DNA of 33,148 nucleotides, taken from assembly GCA_946482165.1 (NCBI GenBank), contig CAMLQS010000014.1:1-33148 (forward strand), read 5' to 3'. The notes beneath the pieces were generated by a model that was given only the letters and a program-made list of their open reading frames with translations, was not told the DNA's origin and searched no databases. A program made the position numbers and the translations under genes. Shown one piece after another: positions 1 to 8,179 of the stretch. Numbering within the stretch: position 1 is the first letter of the stretch; each line of letters begins with the position of its first letter. This DNA is from an uncultured Verrucomicrobiota bacterium (GTDB lineage: Bacteria > Verrucomicrobiota > Verrucomicrobiae > Opitutales > Opitutaceae).

Positions 1-1220
1 TCCAGCTTCGCAGCCGCGTTCGCCTTCACCTCGAGGCCGGCTCCCTCATCCAGTTTTCCCGGGATCACACCCTCTACCCGATGCGCGTGTTCGACGCGCG
101 CGGCGAAAAATCCGTCCACACCACGTCTCCGATATCCGGGGAAAAAATCGATGACGTCGCCATCACCGGCTCCGGCGTGATCGACGGCGGCGGCGACGCT
201 TGGCGCCTCGTGAAGAAGCCCAAGACCACGGAACCCTTCTGGAAGTCCCTCGTCGCCTCCGGCGGCGTGCTCAACGCCAAGGGCACCGAGTGGTGGCCCA
301 GCCAGGCCGCGATGGATGGCGCCGCCGCGACCGACGCGTTGGAAGCCGCGGGCTCGCTCGAACTCTCCGCCTACGAACCCTACCGCGTTTATCTGCGTCC
401 CCGCCTGCTCCGCCTGCTCGATTGCCGCCGCGTGCTCCTCGAGGGAGTCACCTTCCGCAACGCCCCCAACTGGACCCTGCACCCTTGGCTCTGCGAGGAT
501 GTCACTCTGCGCGATCTGAAGATCTTCAACGATCGCTGGGCGCAAAACAGCGACGCCCTCGACATCGATTCCTGCCGCCGCGTCCATGTGCGCGACTGCA
601 TCGTCGACACCGGCGACGACGGCCTCTGCATCAAATCCGGCATCAACGAATCCGGCCGGCGCCTCGGAGTCCCCACCGAGGACGTTTTGATCGAGAACTG
701 CGTCGTCTACGAGGGCCACGGCGGCTTCACCATCGGCAGCGAAATGTCCGGCGGCGTGCGGAACGTGCTTGTTCGCAACTGCACCTTTATCGGCACCGCC
801 CTCGGCCTCCGTTTCAAGACCGCCCGCGGCCGCGGCGGCCTCGTGGAGAACATCCACATCCGCGGCATCCGCATGAGCTCCATCGAGGGCAGCGCCATCG
901 ACTTCAACTTCTTCTACGCCGCGAACGGAAAACCCGCCGAAGCCGTTCCGCAGCCCAACGAGGGCACGCCCGCATTCCGCAACATTCTCTTCGAGGACAT
1001 CGTCTCCCGCGGCTCCAAGGCCGCCTTCACCCTGCGCGGCCTGCCCGAAATGCCGCTTCGCGACATCAGCTTCCGCGACGTCGACCTCTCCGCCGGCACC
1101 GGCGCCGACCTCGCCTACGCCGAGCGGATATCCTTCGAGCGCGTGCGCATCCGCGCCACCGAGGGCGAGGCCGTCAAGACCACCGAGGTGAGAGACTCGC
1201 GCCTCGAGACCGTCCCATGA
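1..1220 (+). CDS. GH28 polygalacturonase-family glycoside hydrolase, 5' end outside window
   Basis: The reading frame is open from the window edge, so the true start lies upstream; the visible part is about 405 codons and includes the HLEAGSLIQFSRD segment typical of the first beta-helix rungs. The GH28 active-site motifs are in order: N-S-D (variant of N-T-D) near 546-554, G-D-D near 612-620, G-H-G near 715, and R-F-K (variant of R-I-K) near 812. The family hydrolyses alpha-1,4-galacturonosidic or galacturonosyl-rhamnose bonds in pectin using paired acidic residues. Substrate and endo/exo mode cannot be decided from sequence. Any signal peptide lies outside the window. The stop overlaps the GH43 start by four bases (ATGA), which implies coupled translation and an operon with the downstream genes. 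Family is secure; exact specificity is not. Confidence 0.92.
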   Translation, partial: QLRSRVRLHLEAGSLIQFSRDHTLYPMRVFDARGEKSVHTTSPISGEKIDDVAITGSGVIDGGGDAWRLVKKPKTTEPFWKSLVASGGVLNAKGTEWWPSQAAMDGAAATDALEAAGSLELSAYEPYRVYLRPRLLRLLDCRRVLLEGVTFRNAPNWTLHPWLCEDVTLRDLKIFNDRWAQNSDALDIDSCRRVHVRDCIVDTGDDGLCIKSGINESGRRLGVPTEDVLIENCVVYEGHGGFTIGSEMSGGVRNVLVRNCTFIGTALGLRFKTARGRGGLVENIHIRGIRMSSIEGSAIDFNFFYAANGKPAEAVPQPNEGTPAFRNILFEDIVSRGSKAAFTLRGLPEMPLRDISFRDVDLSAGTGADLAYAERISFERVRIRATEGEAVKTTEVRDSRLETVP

Positions 1221-2320
1221 ATCGCGCCCGTCTCGTCCGCTCTCCAAAAACGCTGCTCCCGCTGTTCGCGGGCTTCGCGGTTTTGGTCGCGGGTTGCCAG
1301 GCTCCCGGTCGAGCGCCGCTTCCCGAGACGACGGCGCGGGCCTCGTCCCGCTTCCTCAACGAGCCGCTCATCACGCATCGCTACGCCGCGGATCCCTCGG
1401 CCCACGTTTTCGACGGACGCATTTATCTCTACCCGTCGCACGACATCGACGCCGGCATCACCGACAAGACGGATGGCAACCACTACGCGATGCGCGACTA
1501 CCACGTCTATTCGCTCCCGCGCATCGGCGGCCCCGTCACCGACCACGGCCGCGTCTTCGGGATCGAAGACGTGCCGTGGGCCGGCCGCCAGCTCTGGGCG
1601 CCCGACGTCGCCCGTGCCAACGGCCGCTATTACTTCTATTTCCCCGCGCGCGATAAATCGGAAGTCTTCCGCATCGGCGTGGCCGTCGGCGATTCGCCCG
1701 CCGGCCCCTTTCGCCCCGAACCCGCGCCCATCGACGGCGCCTTCAGTATCGATCCCGCCGCTTTCCGCGATGACGACGGCGCGCACTACCTCTACTTCGG
1801 CGGCATCGATGGCGGGCAACTTCAAGACTGGACGGGCGACGACCACACGCCCGACGCGCCTCCGCTCGCCCAAGACGCGCCCGCCGCCTCCCCGCGCGTC
1901 GCCCGCCTGCGCCCCGACATGCTCGGCCTGGCCGAGCCGGCACGCGAAGTTCGCCTGCTCGACGAAGCCGGCCGCCCCCTCGCCGCCGGCGACGAGGCCC
2001 GTCGCTTTTTCGAGGGCGCCTGGGTTCACAAGCACAAGGGCGTTTACTACTTTTCCTACTCCACCGGCACCACGCACCAGATCTGCTACGCGACCGGCGC
2101 CTCCCCCTACGGCCCGTTCACCTATCGCGGCGTGATCCTGAAACCCGTCCAAGGCTGGACCACGCACCAGTCCATTGTTCGTATTACGAACAAGTGGTAT
2201 TTGTTTTATCACGACAGCTGGCTGTCGGGGAAGAGCAACCTCCGCAACGTCAAGGTCGCCGAGCTGCGCCACCTGCCAGACGGCTCCATCGAGACCATCG
2301 ACCCAATTCGCGATCGTTAG
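1217..2320 (+). CDS. GH43-family glycoside hydrolase, predicted lipoprotein
   Basis: 367 residues. The N-terminus has a hydrophobic signal ending in the lipobox V-A-G-C, so lipid attachment and surface or periplasmic anchoring are likely. The five-bladed propeller signature residues of GH43 are visible: general base Asp59 (ADPSAHVFDG), pKa-modulating Asp179 (SIDPAAF) and general acid Glu266 (FFEGAWV); a late H-Q-S-I-V segment fits the central metal-site region. GH43 enzymes remove arabinose or xylose from side chains; which sugar is not readable here. The ATG at 1217 is chosen because it overlaps the GH28 stop as ATGA and starts a clean lipoprotein signal. Bases 2170-2215 are unusually AT-rich for this gene and contain a perfect palindrome. 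The GH3 gene follows after 95 bp. Confidence 0.88.
   Translation: MNRARLVRSPKTLLPLFAGFAVLVAGCQAPGRAPLPETTARASSRFLNEPLITHRYAADPSAHVFDGRIYLYPSHDIDAGITDKTDGNHYAMRDYHVYSLPRIGGPVTDHGRVFGIEDVPWAGRQLWAPDVARANGRYYFYFPARDKSEVFRIGVAVGDSPAGPFRPEPAPIDGAFSIDPAAFRDDDGAHYLYFGGIDGGQLQDWTGDDHTPDAPPLAQDAPAASPRVARLRPDMLGLAEPAREVRLLDEAGRPLAAGDEARRFFEGAWVHKHKGVYYFSYSTGTTHQICYATGASPYGPFTYRGVILKPVQGWTTHQSIVRITNKWYLFYHDSWLSGKSNLRNVKVAELRHLPDGSIETIDPIRDR
2175..2193. promoter_or_regulatory. Perfect 19-bp palindrome inside GH43, operator-like
   Basis: The sequence TTGTTCGTATTACGAACAA has 9-bp arms around one central base. It lies in codons for S-I-V-R-I-T-N-K that use GTT, CGT, ATT and ACG, unlike the GTC/CGC/ATC preference of the rest of the gene. 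The same 15-bp core occurs inside the 25-bp palindrome at 15728-15752. A single-base spacer is a poor RNA hairpin but fits a dimeric DNA-binding protein site. Regulator identity is unknown. Confidence 0.5.
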
Positions 2321-2415
2321 GATTCCGCGCGTTTGTCTCACCCCTCGGCGACATCGTTCCGCGCCGTTCCTCGCGCCGACCAATCTCTCAGCCCCGCCAC
2401 TCTCCCGACCTCCCC

Positions 2416-5058
2416 ATGCTCTTCCCCCGCCTTGCCCTCGCCTGCGTCGCGCTCGCCGTCCTGGTCCCCGTCCACGCCGCGGAGACGTTTCCCTTCCGCG
2501 ACCCCGACCTTCCCCTCGGGCAGCGCGTCGACGACCTCGTTTCCCGGCTCACCGTCGAAGAGAAGATCGGCCAGACCATGATGGGCGCCGCCGAGGTGCC
2601 CCGCCTTGGCATCCCGCGCTACGACTGGTGGAACGAGGCGCTCCACGGCGTGGCGCGCAACGGCGTCGCCACCGTTTTCCCCCAAGCGATCGGTCTCGCC
2701 GCCACGTGGAATCCCGAGCTGCACCAGCGCGTTGCGGAGACGATCGCCACCGAGGCGCGGGCCAAAAACAACGAGGTGCTCGCGAAATCCGGCGGCCACA
2801 CAAAGCGCTATCAGGGCCTCACCATCTGGTCGCCCAACATCAACATCTTTCGCGACCCGCGCTGGGGCCGCGGCCAGGAGACCTACGGCGAAGATCCCTT
2901 TCTCACCAGCCGCCTCGCCGTCGCCTTCGTGCGCGGCCTCCAAGGCGACGACCCTCGCTACCTGAAAACCGTCGCCACCGTGAAGCACTACGCCGTGCAC
3001 AGCGGCCCGGAGCCCGCGCGCCACCGCTTCGACGCCGTCGTGGGCGAGCGCGACCTCTGGGAAACCTATCTCCCCGCCTTCGAGGCCGGCATCCGCGAAG
3101 GCGGCGCCACCTCGCTCATGAGCGCCTACAACGCCGTCAACGGCACCCCCGCGCCCGCCCACGTCGAGCTCCTCCAAAAGATTCTCCGCGAGCGCTGGGG
3201 CTTCTCCGGCGCCGTCGTCGGCGACGTGGACAACGTAGCCGACATGTGGCGCAAAGGCGCGCACGGCTTCTCCCCCGACGCCGCCTCGGCCAGCGCAACC
3301 GCGATCAAGGCCGGCAACGACCTTTGCAGCGGCAAGACCTACGAGGCTCTCTCCGAGGCGCTGAAGCGCGGTCTCGTCACCGAGGCCGATATCGACGTCG
3401 CCCTCCGCCGGCTCCTGACCTTGCGATTCCGCCTCGGCCACTTCGATCCCGCGGAGCGAGTTCCCTACCGCGCCATCCCGGCCTCGGCCAACGATAGCCC
3501 GGAGAACGACCGCCTCGCGCTCGAGGCCGCGCGCCAGAGCCTTGTTCTCCTCAAGAACAACGGCTCGCTGCCGTGGGACGCGAAGAAGCTCAAAACCGTC
3601 GCGGTCATCGGCCCCACCGGCGCCGAGGAATCCGTCTTGCTCGGCAACTACGCCGGCACGCCCAGCCGCAAGGTCACGCTCGCCGACGGCCTTCGCGCGA
3701 AACTCGAATCGCAGGGCGTCAAAGTGCTCGTCGAGCCCGGCGTTCCGCTCGTGAAGGGCTTCCGCATGAGCGGCAAACCCTTCCCCGAGGGCGCGCTGTT
3801 CGCCGACGCCGCCCGCACCAGGCCCGGGCTGGGCGCCGAGGTCTTCGCCCACGCCAGGCAAGACTCCAAGAATCCTCTCGTCGAAGGTCGCCAGGTGTCC
3901 ACCCGAACCGACGCGCAAGTCGACTTTCAGTGGGACGAGGCGCAACCCGTCGAAGGTATTCCGATTGCGAATACAGGCGCCCGATGGACCGGCGTGCTCG
4001 TCCCGCCTGTTTCCGGCGAATACCTGCTCGGCGTCGTCGCCGAGGGCGCGGTGCGCCTCTATATCGACGAAAAGGCCGTCATCGACTCCTGGCGAAAAGA
4101 CCCCGAGCGGCCGCTCAGCACGACGATGCAACTCGAGGCCGGCCGCGTCTACGCCGTCCGCCTTGAATACGTGCAGCTCACCCCCAAGGGCCGCATCCAG
4201 TTCGGCTGGATAGCCCCCGGCCAGGACGACGGCCTTGCCCGCGCCCACGCCGCCGCTCGCGAGGCCGACCACGTCGTGCTTACCCTTGGCATCACCCCCG
4301 ACCTCGAGGGCGAATCCATGAGCGTCACCGCGGAAGGGTTTTCCGGAGGCGACAAACTCACGCTCGACCTGCCCGCCACCCAGCGCGAGCTGCTCGCGAA
4401 AGTCGCCGAGTTGAAAAAGCCGACCGCCATCGTGCTCACCACCGGCAGCGCCATCAACCTGGACGACTCGCAAGCCGACGCCGTCCTGCTCGCCTGGTAT
4501 TACGGCCAGCGCGGCGCCGACGCCGTGGCCGAAACGCTCCTCGGGGAATACAACCCCGCCGGTCGCCTGCCGGTGACCTTCTACCGCAACACGGACGGCC
4601 TGCCCGCCTTCGAGGACTACGCGATGACGAATCGCACCTACCGCTACTACGCCGGCAAGCCGCTCTACGCCTTCGGACACGGCCTCAGCTACACGAGCTT
4701 TGACTACGAAAAACTCACGTTGGCGGCGGACTCGCTCACGCCCGCCGATACCGCGATCGCCCGCGTCACCGTGACCAACACCGGCAAACGCGACGGCGAC
4801 GAGGTCGTGCAAATCTACGCCACCGCGAAAAGCTCGCCCGTGCCGATGCCGCTTCGGCAGCTCGTCGGCTTCGGCCGCGTCACGCTAAAGGCCGGCGAAA
4901 CCAGAACCGTCGAAATCGCCGTTCCCGTCGAGCGTCTGCGCCGCTGGGACGAGTCCGCCGACCGCTACGTCGTCGATCCGGGCACCTGGCATCTCGACGC
5001 CGGTCCCGCCTCCGATCGCCTCCCGCTCCGCTCCGAGCTGCAGGTTTCCGCCAACTAG
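2416..5058 (+). CDS. GH3 beta-glycosidase with PA14 and fibronectin III-like domains
   Basis: 880 residues. The start at 2416 opens a signal peptide ending near VPVHAAE. The N-terminal (beta/alpha)8 barrel begins with FRDPDLPLGQRVDDLVSRLT and holds WWNEALHGV, KHYAVHSGPE and the nucleophile Asp270 in AVVGDVDNV. The second alpha/beta domain (about 355-740) is interrupted by a PA14 domain at about 485-600; acidic residues Glu631/Glu633 in the following EGES segment are candidates for the acid/base. A fibronectin III-like domain covers about 765-870. This architecture is common in beta-xylosidases and beta-glucosidases of GH3, and the WWNEALHGV motif favours a beta-xylosidase-like role. In this locus it would trim oligosaccharides released by the other enzymes. 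It lies 95 bp after GH43 and 19 bp before the next gene. Confidence 0.9.
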   Translation: MLFPRLALACVALAVLVPVHAAETFPFRDPDLPLGQRVDDLVSRLTVEEKIGQTMMGAAEVPRLGIPRYDWWNEALHGVARNGVATVFPQAIGLAATWNPELHQRVAETIATEARAKNNEVLAKSGGHTKRYQGLTIWSPNINIFRDPRWGRGQETYGEDPFLTSRLAVAFVRGLQGDDPRYLKTVATVKHYAVHSGPEPARHRFDAVVGERDLWETYLPAFEAGIREGGATSLMSAYNAVNGTPAPAHVELLQKILRERWGFSGAVVGDVDNVADMWRKGAHGFSPDAASASATAIKAGNDLCSGKTYEALSEALKRGLVTEADIDVALRRLLTLRFRLGHFDPAERVPYRAIPASANDSPENDRLALEAARQSLVLLKNNGSLPWDAKKLKTVAVIGPTGAEESVLLGNYAGTPSRKVTLADGLRAKLESQGVKVLVEPGVPLVKGFRMSGKPFPEGALFADAARTRPGLGAEVFAHARQDSKNPLVEGRQVSTRTDAQVDFQWDEAQPVEGIPIANTGARWTGVLVPPVSGEYLLGVVAEGAVRLYIDEKAVIDSWRKDPERPLSTTMQLEAGRVYAVRLEYVQLTPKGRIQFGWIAPGQDDGLARAHAAAREADHVVLTLGITPDLEGESMSVTAEGFSGGDKLTLDLPATQRELLAKVAELKKPTAIVLTTGSAINLDDSQADAVLLAWYYGQRGADAVAETLLGEYNPAGRLPVTFYRNTDGLPAFEDYAMTNRTYRYYAGKPLYAFGHGLSYTSFDYEKLTLAADSLTPADTAIARVTVTNTGKRDGDEVVQIYATAKSSPVPMPLRQLVGFGRVTLKAGETRTVEIAVPVERLRRWDESADRYVVDPGTWHLDAGPASDRLPLRSELQVSAN

Positions 5059-5077
5059 TCTGCAATCATCAACCGCC

Positions 5078-6796
5078 ATGTTATCCCTCGCCCCACGTCT
5101 TCTTGCACGGTTCGTCCCGCTCTTCGGCATAGCCCTCCTCGCGGCTTGCGCCCTGTCCGCTTCCCGCGCGGCCTCCGCCCCGGCCGCGCCGCTCCACATC
5201 GTGCTCGTCGGCGACTCCACCGTCACCGACAACGCCGGCTGGGGCCTCGGCTTCAAACAGTTCCTCGGCGACGGTATCACGTTGACCAATACCTCCCGCG
5301 GCGGTCGCAGCTCGATGAGTTTCATCCAGGAGGGCTTGTGGGAAAAGGCCCTCGCGCTCAAAGGCGACTACTACCTCGTCCAGTTCGGCCACAACGACGA
5401 GCCCGGCAAGCCCGGCCGCTCGACCACGGAAGAGGAATACCGCGGCTACATGGAGCGCTACGTCGACGAGGCCCGCGCCGCCGGCGCCAGACCCGTGCTC
5501 GTGACCTCGCTCGTGCGCCGCCAGTTCAAGACCAAGGACAACCCGCACAAGATCACCTCCAGCCTCGACAGCCGCGCCGAGATCGTCCGCGCCATCGCCC
5601 GCGAGAAAGACGTCCCGCTCGTCGAGCTCCACGACCGCAGCCTCGAACTCTGCGAAAAACTCGGTCGCGACGGCTGCCTCGTCTTCAGCCCGCCCAAGGA
5701 AAACGGCCAGTTCGACGGCACCCACCTCAACGCCGAGGGCTACGTCCTCTTTGGCCGCCTCGTCGCGGAGGAGCTGCGCCGCGTCGCGCCCGAACTCGCC
5801 CCGCGTCTCCTCGCCGAGCCGCGCAACGCCAAGCCCTCCGCCGCCGAGAAGCGTTACGATGCCGTCGTCGCCTTCGACGGCTCCGGCACTCACACCACCG
5901 TGCAGGCCGCCATCGACGCCGCGCCCTCCTCCGCCACGGCCGCCAAGCCCCACCGCATCCTCGTGAAGTCCGGCGTCTACAAGGAGCACGTCGTCATCCC
6001 CGCCGGAAAACCATTCATCCATCTCCTCGGCGATTCCGGCGAGGCCGAGCGCACCGTCATCACGATGGACACCAACGTGAAGACGCCCGCCCCCGGCGAC
6101 TCGGGCAAGACGCTCTCCACCCCCGACAGCGCGACCGTGCTCGTGCAGGCCGGCGATTTCACCGCCGAGAACATCACCTTCGAAAACACCACCCCGCGCG
6201 AAGCCCGCGTCCAGGCCCTCGCCTTCTACGTCACCGGCGACCGCGCCGCGCTGCGCCGCTGCCGCTTCCTTGGCTGGCAAGATACGCTCCGGGCCGACTC
6301 GCCGAAAGGCGGCCCGGCGTCGCGCCAGTATTTCGCCGAGTGCTACGTCGAAGGCCACGTCGACTACATTTACGCCGCCGGAACCGCCGTCTTCGACCGT
6401 TGCCGCATCCACTCCCGCGCCGACGGCTACATCACCGCCGCCAGCACGCCCGAGAGCGTGCCTTTCGGCTATGTCTTCCTCGATTGCACCATCACCACCG
6501 CGTCCGAGGTGGCGAAGGGCGTCTACCTCGGACGCCCTTGGCGCCCCTACGCGGCGACCGCTTTTCTGCGCTGCGATTTCCAGGGCAAGATCCTCCCCGA
6601 GGGCTGGCACAACTGGGGGAAGACCGAGAACGAAAAGACCGCCCGCTACGCCGAGTATAAGAACACCGGCCCCGGCGCCGACACCGCCCGCCGCGTCGCC
6701 TGGGCCCGGCAGCTCACCGACGCCGAGGCCGCCGCCTACACCGTGAAAAACATCCTCGGCGGCGCCGACGGCTGGGACCCCGCCTCCACTCGTTAG
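5078..6796 (+). CDS. Bifunctional CE12 acetylesterase - CE8 pectin methylesterase fusion
   Basis: 572 residues. A signal with lipobox L-A-A-C (Cys24) suggests a lipoprotein. Residues about 38-245 are an SGNH hydrolase of the rhamnogalacturonan acetylesterase type: nucleophile Ser47 in GDSTVTD, GGRSS block, QFGHND oxyanion block, and Asp213/His216 in FDGTHLN. Residues about 260-565 are a CE8 pectin methylesterase: GVYKE, QALAF, G-W-Q-D402-T-L, V-D429-Y-I-Y and LGRPWRP, with Asp402 and Asp429 as acid and nucleophile. The usual Gly after the D-F-I-F/Y motif is Ala here (DYIYAAG). The fusion would remove acetyl and methyl esters from pectin ahead of backbone cleavage. It follows GH3 by 19 bp, so the two are almost certainly cotranscribed. 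Confidence 0.9.
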   Translation: MLSLAPRLLARFVPLFGIALLAACALSASRAASAPAAPLHIVLVGDSTVTDNAGWGLGFKQFLGDGITLTNTSRGGRSSMSFIQEGLWEKALALKGDYYLVQFGHNDEPGKPGRSTTEEEYRGYMERYVDEARAAGARPVLVTSLVRRQFKTKDNPHKITSSLDSRAEIVRAIAREKDVPLVELHDRSLELCEKLGRDGCLVFSPPKENGQFDGTHLNAEGYVLFGRLVAEELRRVAPELAPRLLAEPRNAKPSAAEKRYDAVVAFDGSGTHTTVQAAIDAAPSSATAAKPHRILVKSGVYKEHVVIPAGKPFIHLLGDSGEAERTVITMDTNVKTPAPGDSGKTLSTPDSATVLVQAGDFTAENITFENTTPREARVQALAFYVTGDRAALRRCRFLGWQDTLRADSPKGGPASRQYFAECYVEGHVDYIYAAGTAVFDRCRIHSRADGYITAASTPESVPFGYVFLDCTITTASEVAKGVYLGRPWRPYAATAFLRCDFQGKILPEGWHNWGKTENEKTARYAEYKNTGPGADTARRVAWARQLTDAEAAAYTVKNILGGADGWDPASTR

Positions 6797-6903
6797 AAAC
6801 AGCCCCTGCCCGCGCTCCGACGCATTGCCCGTCGTTTCTCGCCACCACCGCGCGTCGGGTTTTCCGCGACTCATGCGCCCGCCTCCTCACCCCGCTGTTT
6901 CCC

Positions 6904-7950
6904 ATGAAACCCCTTCTAGCCGCCCTCCTGTTCGCGAGCTCGATTCCCGCCGTCAGCCTCGCCGATCCGGCCGCTCCGACGCCGCCCGCCGCTCAAGCGG
7001 CCGACGGGACATACGACGCCATCGTTTCGACGGAAAAATCCGCGAAGTTCAAAACCATCCAGGAGGCCGTAGACGCCGCGCCCGACAACGCCACCACGCC
7101 CTACGTCATCCTCGTCAAACCCGGCCGTTACCGCTGGCAGCAAACGTTCATCCCGAAGTCCAAACGCTTCATCCATCTCGTCGGCGAGGATCCCGGCACC
7201 ACGTTCATCAGCTATCACCTCAACGTCTACGAAACGCTGAAGGATCGCCGCATCGAGAAATTCGAGGGCACCACGCTGATCGCCCTCGGCGACGATTTCC
7301 GCGCGGAAAACCTCACCTTTGAAAACACCTCCGGCGACCACGGCCAGGCCATGGCGCTGCGCATCGACGGGGACCGCGCCGTCGTCCGCAACTGCCGCCT
7401 GCTCGGCTGGCAGGACACGCTCCTGGTGAACAGTGGCCGCCATTATTTCCGCGACTGCCACATCGAGGGGCGCGTCGACTTTATCTACGGCTCCGCCACC
7501 GCCGTCTTCGAGAACTGCGAGATCCGCAGCAAGGCCGGCGGCCACGTCACCGCCGCCAGCACGCCGGCCGAGCAGCCCTTCGGCTTCGTCTTCCTGCGCT
7601 GCCGCCTCACCGGCGACGACACGCCGTGGGATCCCCACGCGCCGCCCGCCAAACGCCGTCCGCTCGCCACCCTCGGCCGCCCTTGGCGCCCGCACGCCGC
7701 GGTCGCGTTCATCGAGTGCGAGATGGGCGACCACATTTTGCCCGCCGGCTGGAATAACTGGCGCAAGGAGGAGAACGAAAAGACCGCGCGCTACGCGGAA
7801 TACAAATCCTCCGGCCCCGGCGCCAACCCCGCCGCCCGCGTCGCCTGGTCCCGCCAGCTCACCGACGCCGAAGCCGACGCCTACACTGCGGAGTCGGTCC
7901 TCCGCGGCGCCGACGGCTGGTCCCCCCGCGATCCCGCGCCCGCCCCCTGA
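6904..7950 (+). CDS. CE8 pectin methylesterase, secreted, single domain
   Basis: 348 residues with a signal peptide ending near VSLADP. One CE8 beta-helix fills the protein: FKTIQEAVDAAP, KPGRYRW, QAMAL (oxyanion Gln), GWQDTL (acid/base Asp), VDFIYGSATAVFE (nucleophile Asp) and LGRPWRPHA (Arg/Trp substrate contacts). It hydrolyses methyl esters of polygalacturonate, producing substrate for GH28 and PL1 enzymes. It shares the NWGK/NWRKEENEKTARYAEYK-type C-terminal block with the CE8 half of the preceding gene, so the two are probably related by duplication. A gap of 107 bp without a clear terminator separates it from the preceding gene. Confidence 0.92.
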   Translation: MKPLLAALLFASSIPAVSLADPAAPTPPAAQAADGTYDAIVSTEKSAKFKTIQEAVDAAPDNATTPYVILVKPGRYRWQQTFIPKSKRFIHLVGEDPGTTFISYHLNVYETLKDRRIEKFEGTTLIALGDDFRAENLTFENTSGDHGQAMALRIDGDRAVVRNCRLLGWQDTLLVNSGRHYFRDCHIEGRVDFIYGSATAVFENCEIRSKAGGHVTAASTPAEQPFGFVFLRCRLTGDDTPWDPHAPPAKRRPLATLGRPWRPHAAVAFIECEMGDHILPAGWNNWRKEENEKTARYAEYKSSGPGANPAARVAWSRQLTDAEADAYTAESVLRGADGWSPRDPAPAP

Positions 7951-8104
7951 ACCATGCGGACCCGTCCCGCCGTCCAAGGGGCCGCCGCAGGTGCATCGCA
8001 ATTCAACAATGCGAGCACAGCATCCGTTGTCGTTGAGGCTAGCCTACGCTGGACTTCGCACGCTTTACCCCACCCCCGGACGCTTCCTCGACTCCACCCC
8101 GTTT

Positions 8105-8159
8105 CGACAGGCGAGCTGCATAGCACCCCTGTCGGTGCATGACCCAGCTCGGCAACCCG
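8105..8159 (+). ncRNA. Candidate structured 5' leader with H-type pseudoknot
   Basis: A long hairpin forms from CGAGCTG (8112-8118) with CAGCTCG (8145-8151), continued by CAT/ATG (8119-8121/8139-8141) and GCACC/GGTGC (8123-8127/8134-8138), 15 pairs in total with small bulges. The hairpin loop CCTGTC(G) at 8128-8134 is perfectly complementary to CGACAGG at 8105-8111 just upstream, which would form a pseudoknot or a mutually exclusive alternative stem. A conserved-looking GGCAACCCG follows at 8151-8159, 20 bp before the start codon of the Ig-repeat gene, which lacks a Shine-Dalgarno sequence. I do not recognise an Rfam class. GGCAACC also occurs in S-box riboswitches, but too little RNA remains before the ATG for the P3/P4 helices. 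Confidence 0.5.
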
Positions 8160-8179
8160 TTACCTTTCAAGACCTACAC

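Noticed and set aside
3958..3976. GTATTC...GAATAC inverted repeat inside GH3.
   Set aside because: Only 6-bp arms with an unrelated spacer, unlike the repeated 15-bp palindrome; probably chance.
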